DNA of 64,000 nucleotides, from the NCBI RefSeq assembly GCF_001427585.1, contig NZ_LMGY01000016.1:124252-188251 (forward strand), read 5' to 3'. The stretch comes from Pseudoxanthomonas sp. Root630. Its GTDB lineage: Bacteria; Pseudomonadota; Gammaproteobacteria; Xanthomonadales; Xanthomonadaceae. Below are positions 59,421 to 64,000 of this stretch, one piece after another. The notes under the pieces are model-generated. The model had not been told where the DNA came from. It made no database searches and was given only the letters and a program-made list of their open reading frames with translations. Position 1 is the stretch's first letter. The number at the start of each line of letters is the position of its first letter. The position numbers and the translations under genes are program-made.

Positions 59421-59851
59421 GCGACTCCGGCTTCGATCCCGGCCTGACCGATCCCGCGCACGCCGGCGTGTTCTTCGTCACCGAGGACGATCTTGGCGCG
59501 CTTGCCGCCGTGGGGCGCGATGCCGGCCTGCTCGCGCGCCGCGTCGATCTTTCCGGCTGCGATGGCAAGGCCGCGCTGCTGCTGCGCATCGCCACGGTGT
59601 TGGACTTCCCCGATACCTCGGGTCGCAACTGGGATGCGCTGTCCGACAGCCTGCGGGATCTCTCCTGGCTGCCCGCGCCCGGCTATGTGCTGCTGTTCGA
59701 GGAAGCCCATGCGCTGCGCGAGCGCAACGAAGACGATTTCGACACCCTGCTCGACATCCTGGATGAAGCTTCCCAGGCATGGGCCGCCGACGAGGTGCCG
59801 TTCTGGGCCTTCATCGCGTTGCCGGAAGAGGATTTCCCGGACCTGCAGTAA
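59417..59851 (+). CDS. Barstar-family ribonuclease inhibitor
   Basis: 144 residues, acidic. The barstar fold is recognised by DFPDTSGRNWDALSDSLRDLSWL (the barnase-binding helix with SGRNWDALSD, in which Asp mimics RNA phosphate) and the C-terminal WAADEVPFWAFIAL. It has no signal, so it is cytoplasmic and would neutralise the RNase before export. Start overlaps the RNase stop by ATGA, guaranteeing balanced synthesis. It has 47 extra residues at the N-terminus compared with Bacillus barstar. Confidence 0.88.
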   Translation: MSDSGFDPGLTDPAHAGVFFVTEDDLGALAAVGRDAGLLARRVDLSGCDGKAALLLRIATVLDFPDTSGRNWDALSDSLRDLSWLPAPGYVLLFEEAHALRERNEDDFDTLLDILDEASQAWAADEVPFWAFIALPEEDFPDLQ

Positions 59852-59889
59852 CCACCGGCGAGGCGGGCGCCGATCTGCGAAAATGGCGC

Positions 59890-61266
59890 ATGCACGATTT
59901 CTCCCATCTCCCGCTGTCGCCCGGCCTGCAGCAGGGCGTCGACGCCCTCGGCTACACCCAGCCGACCCCCATCCAGGCGCAGAGCCTGCCCGCCATCCTC
60001 GACGGCCGCGACGTCATCGCGCAGGCCCCCACCGGCAGCGGCAAGACAGCCGCGTTCGGTATCGGCCTGTTGCATCGGCTGGACCTGGCCACCGTGCGCA
60101 CCCAGGCGCTGGTGCTGTGCCCGACGCGTGAACTCGCGGACCAGGTCGCGCAACAGGTGCGCAAACTGGCGGTGGGCCTACCGAACCTCAAGGTACTGAC
60201 CCTGTGCGGCGGGCTGCCGCTGGAACCGCAGATCCGTTCGCTGGAAGCGCACGACCCGCACGTGGTGGTCGGCACGCCGGGCCGCATCCAGGAACTGCTG
60301 CGGAAGAAAGTGCTGCACCTGGGCGGCATTCGCACGCTGGTGCTGGACGAGGCGGACCGCATGCTGGACATGGGATTCGAAGAACCCATCCGCGAAATCA
60401 CCGGCAAGACCCCGAAGGACCGACAGAGCCTGCTGTTCTCCGCCACCTTCACCGACGCCATCCGCGCGATCGCCCGCAATACGCTGCGCGACCCTCTGGA
60501 AGTGACGGTGGATGCACCGCAGGAACAGGCCGCGATCGAGCAACGCTTCGTGCAGGTCGAACCGGCACGCAAGCAGATCGCGCTGGCCGGGCTGATCGCG
60601 CAGCAGCGCGTGGAAACCTGCGTGGTGTTCTGCAACATGCGCAAGGATGTCGACGAAGTCGCCGGTTCGCTGCAGCACTTCGGCTTCTCCGCCCTCGCGC
60701 TGCACGGCGACATGGAGCAACGCGACCGCGACGAAGTGCTGGTGCGTTTCGCCAACCGCAGCTGCAACGTGCTGGTGGCCAGCGACGTGGCCGCGCGCGG
60801 ACTGGACATCGAGGACCTGGGCCTGGTGGTCAATTTCGACATGCCCAGCGATGCCGACACCTACATCCACCGCATCGGCCGTACCGGCCGCGCCGGCCGC
60901 GAAGGCCTGGCGATCAGTCTCTGCACGCCGCGCGAACTGCCGCGCGCGACGATGCTGGAGGAGCGCCTCGGCGCGCCGTTGCTGTGGGACCGCAATGTGC
61001 CGACCGCCCCCAAGGCGCATGCCGCGCCGCCGGCGGCGATGACCACGTTGCGGATCGACGCCGGCAAGACCGACAAATTGCGTCCGGGCGATGTGCTTGG
61101 TGCGCTGACCGGCGACGCGGGGCTGTCCGCGGCGGCCATCGGCAAGATCAACGTTTTCCCCACCCGCACCTATGTGGCGGTCGCGCGCGACAAGGCGGGC
61201 GCGGCACTGGCGCGGCTCAACGCGGGCAAGATCAAGGGCCGCAGCTTCCGCGTGCGCAAACTCTGA
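59890..61266 (+). CDS. dbpA: ATP-dependent RNA helicase DbpA
   Basis: 458 residues (E. coli DbpA 457). Q motif with PTPIQAQSLP, Walker A APTGSGKT, PTRELA, VLDEADRML, SATF, HRIGRTGRAGR, and the C-terminal DbpA RNA-binding domain (about 385-458; LRPGDVLGALTGDAGLSAAAIGKINVFPTRTYVAV, cited in part), which recognises hairpin 92 of 23S rRNA. Assists 50S subunit assembly. Start ATG 59890 gives the family N-terminus MHDFSHLPL. It follows the barstar gene by 38 bases, but with an unrelated function. Confidence 0.95.
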   Translation: MHDFSHLPLSPGLQQGVDALGYTQPTPIQAQSLPAILDGRDVIAQAPTGSGKTAAFGIGLLHRLDLATVRTQALVLCPTRELADQVAQQVRKLAVGLPNLKVLTLCGGLPLEPQIRSLEAHDPHVVVGTPGRIQELLRKKVLHLGGIRTLVLDEADRMLDMGFEEPIREITGKTPKDRQSLLFSATFTDAIRAIARNTLRDPLEVTVDAPQEQAAIEQRFVQVEPARKQIALAGLIAQQRVETCVVFCNMRKDVDEVAGSLQHFGFSALALHGDMEQRDRDEVLVRFANRSCNVLVASDVAARGLDIEDLGLVVNFDMPSDADTYIHRIGRTGRAGREGLAISLCTPRELPRATMLEERLGAPLLWDRNVPTAPKAHAAPPAAMTTLRIDAGKTDKLRPGDVLGALTGDAGLSAAAIGKINVFPTRTYVAVARDKAGAALARLNAGKIKGRSFRVRKL

Positions 61267-61277
61267 CGCTTTGGTGA

Positions 61278-61354
61278 TGTGGGAGCGACGTCAGTCGCTA
61301 TCACCGGTCGGGAAACGATGCGGGTGCGTCGTCGCGACTGACGTCGCTCGCACA
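61278..61354. repeat. REP-type inverted repeat, copy 2
   Basis: Arms 61278-61298 and 61334-61354 match as reverse complements with one mismatch over 21 bases, around a 35-base loop. The core GGAGCGACGTCAGTCGC is shared with the element at 55395-55508. Placed just after dbpA. Confidence 0.88.
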
Positions 61355-61370
61355 GCAGCAAGACCGCACA

Positions 61371-61408
61371 AACAAAAACGCCGGCGCTTGCGCACCGGCG
61401 TTTTCTTG
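61371..61408 (-). terminator. Terminator of cspA
   Basis: On the minus strand AACGCCGG / CCGGCGTT (8-bp stem, inner GCG pairs in a ten-base loop) followed by TTTTTGTTT, about 25 bases after the cspA stop. Confidence 0.88.
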
Positions 61409-61430
61409 AACCGTAGGGTTCAGGGCTGGA

Positions 61431-61640
61431 TTACAGCGCCTGCACCTGGTCGGCCTGCATGCCCTTCTGGCCCTGCACGGCGACGAAGGTGACCTGCTGG
61501 CCTTCCTTCAGCGACTTGAAGCCATTGCCCTGGATCGAGCGGAAGTGCACGAACAGGTCGGGGCCGCTCTGCGGGGTGATGAAGCCGAAGCCCTTGGCGT
61601 CGTTGAACCACTTGACGGTGCCGGTCTGACGATCAGACAT
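61431..61640 (-). CDS. cspA: Cold-shock domain protein (CspA family)
   Basis: 69 residues, a single cold-shock domain. RNP1-like KGFGFI and RNP2-like LFVHF are present within [18 protein letters not shown] and [17 protein letters not shown]. Binds single-stranded RNA/DNA as a chaperone or antiterminator. Start ATG 61640 has AGGAG about nine bases upstream (on the minus strand, near 61653). The transcript has a long untranslated leader, as expected for cold-shock genes. Confidence 0.95.
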   Translation of the reverse strand: MSDRQTGTVKWFNDAKGFGFITPQSGPDLFVHFRSIQGNGFKSLKEGQQVTFVAVQGQKGMQADQVQAL

Positions 61641-61948
61641 CTTTACTAACTCCTGAAACATGGATGAAAGGACCACGATTCCAGCATTGGCTGGAACGGG
61701 ACTGGGTTTGCAGGCGTTGGTAAAGCGGGAAGATGTAGCAGATGTATCTACCGCATCAGGCTCACGATTCACGGTGACCCTGGCAAGCACAGTGCCGCGC
61801 ACTCTACCGGGGTTTGGTTGCAAAAGCGAATAACTTTCACGCCGAACCTGAACAGGGCGCCGGCACCCGTCCCTGTAACCGGTTGCAGCCGCCCCGGCGG
61901 CGCCGGGCATGCGGCGTATCATGGCGCCCCTTTTGCCCGAACCCCGCC
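61641..61948. other. cspA 5' leader and divergent control region
   Basis: About 300 bases separate cspA (minus) from yaeQ (plus). The part nearest cspA carries a hairpin TTCCAGC / GCTGGAA (61679-61696, ATTG loop) that would lie in the mRNA leader, 39-56 bases before the start codon. No TGACGTA-type cold box was found. On the yaeQ side a TATCAT -10-like hexamer lies at 61917-61922. I see no gene here. Confidence 0.5.
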
Positions 61949-62506
61949 ATGGCGCTCAAAGCCACCGTCGTCAAAGCCGAACTGCAGGTCAGTGACATGG
62001 ACCGCCATTACTACGGCGGCCACACCCTCACCCTGGCGCAGCATCCGTCGGAGACCGACCAGCGGCTGATGGTCCGCCTGGTCGCCTTCGCCCTGTTCGC
62101 GGATGAGCGGCTGGAATTCGGCCGCGGCCTGAGCACCGATGACGAACCCGACCTCTGGCGCAAGGACTACACCGGCGACATCACCCAGTGGATCGACCTG
62201 GGCCAGCCCGACGAATCCCGTATCCGCAAGGCCTGCGGGCGGGCCAACGAAGTCATCGTGGTGAATTACAGCGGCCGCGCGGCCGATGTGTGGTGGGAGA
62301 AGAATGCCAGCGCCCTGGCCCGCCACGCCCACCTCACCGTCATCGACCTCCCCTTTCCCGCGGTCGAGACCCTGGAAACATGGATGGGCCGCACCATGCG
62401 CTTCAACGTGATGATCCAGGACGGCGAACTGCACTGGATGGGAGACGAGGGGACGCTGGATCTTCGCCCCGTGGTGCGCCAGGCCGGCACCGCGCGCGGG
62501 CGCTGA
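61949..62506 (+). CDS. yaeQ: YaeQ family protein
   Basis: 185 residues (E. coli YaeQ 181). Starts [22 protein letters not shown] and has [22 protein letters not shown] and [20 protein letters not shown]. The fold is a PD-(D/E)XK-nuclease-like one, with [14 protein letters not shown] containing the acidic residues; biological role unclear. Start ATG 61949 fits the family; the frame is open for 135 bases upstream without conservation. The next gene begins two bases after its stop. Confidence 0.9.
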   Translation: MALKATVVKAELQVSDMDRHYYGGHTLTLAQHPSETDQRLMVRLVAFALFADERLEFGRGLSTDDEPDLWRKDYTGDITQWIDLGQPDESRIRKACGRANEVIVVNYSGRAADVWWEKNASALARHAHLTVIDLPFPAVETLETWMGRTMRFNVMIQDGELHWMGDEGTLDLRPVVRQAGTARGR

Positions 62507-62507
62507 C

Positions 62508-63689
62508 GTGCTGCCCACCCACGACGTGCTGGTCATCGGCGGCGGTGCCGCCGGGCTGATGACCGCCCTCACCGCCGGCCAGCGCGGCCTGCGCGTGCTG
62601 GTGGTCGAGCACGCCAACAAGGTGGGCAAGAAGATCCTGATGTCCGGCGGCGGGCGCTGCAATTTCACCAACACCGGCACCACGCCAGCCAACTTCCTAT
62701 CCGCCAACCCGCATTTCTGCAAGTCGGCGCTCGCCCGCTACACGCCCGCCGATTTCATCGAGATGGTCGAGCGGCACCGAGTCGCCTACCACGAGAAGGA
62801 ACTCGGGCAGCTGTTCTGCGATGTCTCTTCCAAGCTGATCGTGAAGATGCTGGTGGACGAGTGCCTGGCCGCCGGCGTCCGCATCGAGACGGATTGCCGT
62901 GTGGAACGCATCGAACAGGCCGACGGCGTGTTCCGCGTGGACACCTCGCTGGGCCGCTTCGCCGCACCGTCGCTGGTCGTCGCCACCGGCGGGTTGTCGA
63001 TCCCGAGCATGGGCGCCACCGGATTCGGCTACGAGCTGGCCAAGCGGTTCGGCCACGACGTGCTTCCCACCCGCGCGGGGCTGGTGCCGCTGACGCTCAC
63101 CGGCAAGCACCAGGAGCGCCTGGCCGACCTGAGCGGCGTGTCCTTCCCGGTGGAAGCACGCTGCGGCAAGGCCCGCTTCCGCAACTTCGTGCTGCTGACC
63201 CATCGTGGGGTCAGTGGCCCGTCGATCCTGCAGATTTCCTCCTACTGGCAGCCCGGCGACGACCTGCGCCTGGACCTGTTGCCCGACCACGATGCGCTGG
63301 ACTGGCTGCTGGCACAGCAGAAGCAGCGGCCCGACGCCGAACTGAAGACGGTCCTGTCCGACGTGCTGCCGCGCCGCTTCGCGCAGCGCCTGTGCGAACT
63401 GTGGCTGCCCAACCGGCCGATGAAGCAGTTCAACGCGCCGCAGCTGAAGGAGGCCGCCACGCTGCTCGCCGACTGGCCGCTGGTCGCCAGCGGTACCGAG
63501 GGCTACCGCACGGCGGAAGTGACGCTGGGCGGCGTGGATACCGATGGCGTGTCCAGCAGCACGATGATGTCGAAGCAGGTGGCCGGCCTGTTCTTCGTTG
63601 GCGAAGTGCTCGACGTCACCGGCTGGCTGGGCGGCTACAACTTCCAGTGGGCCTGGGCCTCGGGCTACGCCGCCGGCATGGCGGTCTGA
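62508..63689 (+). CDS. FAD-dependent oxidoreductase, BaiN/YhiN (HI0933) family
   Basis: 393 residues. Dinucleotide-binding GGGAAGLMTALTAGQRG (about 11-27), the diagnostic SGGGRCNFTNT, a second conserved block LTHRGVSGPSIL, and the FAD-contacting C-terminus GEVLDVTGWLGGYNFQWAWASG (GxxxDxxGxxGGYN). Start GTG 62508 follows the yaeQ stop (62504-62506) by one base, with no room for another start. BaiN of gut bacteria has been reported as a bile-acid-pathway reductase, but the general reaction of this family is unsettled. Confidence 0.92.
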   Translation: MLPTHDVLVIGGGAAGLMTALTAGQRGLRVLVVEHANKVGKKILMSGGGRCNFTNTGTTPANFLSANPHFCKSALARYTPADFIEMVERHRVAYHEKELGQLFCDVSSKLIVKMLVDECLAAGVRIETDCRVERIEQADGVFRVDTSLGRFAAPSLVVATGGLSIPSMGATGFGYELAKRFGHDVLPTRAGLVPLTLTGKHQERLADLSGVSFPVEARCGKARFRNFVLLTHRGVSGPSILQISSYWQPGDDLRLDLLPDHDALDWLLAQQKQRPDAELKTVLSDVLPRRFAQRLCELWLPNRPMKQFNAPQLKEAATLLADWPLVASGTEGYRTAEVTLGGVDTDGVSSSTMMSKQVAGLFFVGEVLDVTGWLGGYNFQWAWASGYAAGMAV

Positions 63690-63758
63690 CGCACTGCGGC
63701 GTTCCCGTCCGCGCCTGCCTTGCTACTCTTTGGAAACCGGTGTCATTCCAGGGTTTCC

Positions 63759-64000
63759 ATGGGTTCTTCCGACTTCGCCCCACCGCGCCGCCGCTTCCTG
63801 ATCCAGTCCGCCGGCACGTCCATGCTCGTCGCCCTGGCGACGGCGCTACCCGTCGGCACCCGGGCGACGCGAGGCGCTCCCGTCGCCACGACGCGCAGCG
63901 GTCGCATCGCCGGTCGGACCGAACGTGGCATCCATGTGTTCCGGGGCGTGGCCTACGGCGCGGATACCTCGACACGCCGCTTCCAGCGCGCTTCCCGCGA
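63759..64000 (+). CDS. Type-B carboxylesterase, Tat-exported (N-terminal part; runs off the window)
   Basis: 80 codons to the window end. It begins MGSSDFAPPRRRFLIQSAG; the RRRFLIQ motif followed by a hydrophobic stretch is a Tat-type signal. After it come TTRSGRIAGRTERGIHVFRGVAYGADT, which resembles the start of type-B carboxylesterases (x-G-x-I-x-G and F-x-G-I/V-x-Y). The catalytic Ser (GESAG) lies beyond the end. The start ATG is assigned by the position of the twin-arginine motif; it has no strong Shine-Dalgarno. Confidence 0.75.
   Translation, partial: MGSSDFAPPRRRFLIQSAGTSMLVALATALPVGTRATRGAPVATTRSGRIAGRTERGIHVFRGVAYGADTSTRRFQRASR

Overview
The window is high-GC chromosomal DNA, densely coding on both strands, and looks like a member of the Xanthomonadaceae (Lysobacteraceae), in the Pseudoxanthomonas / Stenotrophomonas / Luteimonas range. 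Four things support this: a 180-kDa-type NAD-glutamate dehydrogenase, a methionine synthase split into two coupled genes behind an ArsR-methyltransferase fusion, a YtrA-type ABC operon with a GGTG-N16-CACC operator, and several families of xanthomonad-like palindromic intergenic repeats. I see no tRNA, rRNA, transposase, prophage or CRISPR array. Most of the window is core metabolism, with envelope and efflux functions and a few accessory modules.

Layout. 1-2517: 5' part of the NAD-glutamate dehydrogenase gene (minus strand). 2819-12582: TetR regulator and two RND efflux adaptor/pump pairs, neither with an outer-membrane channel gene. 12633-14039: divergent HxlR regulator and qorB-like quinone reductase around palindromic operators. 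14100-17292: DUF885 lipoprotein and acyl-CoA dehydrogenase. 17423-22118: coupled operon of ArsR-methyltransferase, metH N-part and metH C-part, preceded by a 32-bp palindrome. 22238-27307: MFS transporter, DUF2058 protein, slyX, ugd, FKBP isomerase, glutathione peroxidase. 27442-32210: seven-gene YtrA operon (small membrane protein, GntR/YtrA regulator, ABC ATPase, permease, YggN-like lipoprotein, GSGD-repeat GIN protein, second YggN-like lipoprotein). 32255-38745: fumC, purB, VOC protein, subclass B3 metallo-beta-lactamase, roxA, GNAT fusion. 38934-44628: sucA, sucB and lpdA (the whole 2-oxoglutarate dehydrogenase complex), with a REP-type element inside the cluster. 44736-47486: LOG protein, a GIY-YIG nuclease gene surrounded by inverted repeats, acuI, pilH. 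47550-53477: Cfa-type methyltransferase with a DUF3298 lipoprotein, GNAT protein, a small orphan protein with a possible sigma-54 promoter, histone H1-like protein, rhomboid protease, POT peptide transporter. 53626-57941: M14 carboxypeptidase, GST, ZIP transporter, YdeI-type protein. 58058-61266: YbaY-type lipoprotein, membrane-anchored barnase-like RNase, barstar-like inhibitor, dbpA. 61431-64000: cspA, yaeQ, BaiN/YhiN flavoprotein and the start of a Tat-exported type-B carboxylesterase.

The parts best worth a second look are the repeat-enclosed GIY-YIG gene, the YtrA operon with its eight-fold repeat protein between two related lipoproteins, the membrane-tethered barnase/barstar pair, and the metH operon with its palindrome and a His/Cys-rich insertion in the zinc domain. 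Start codons were chosen from Shine-Dalgarno spacing and family N-termini. Family names come from recognising motifs by eye, not from a database search.
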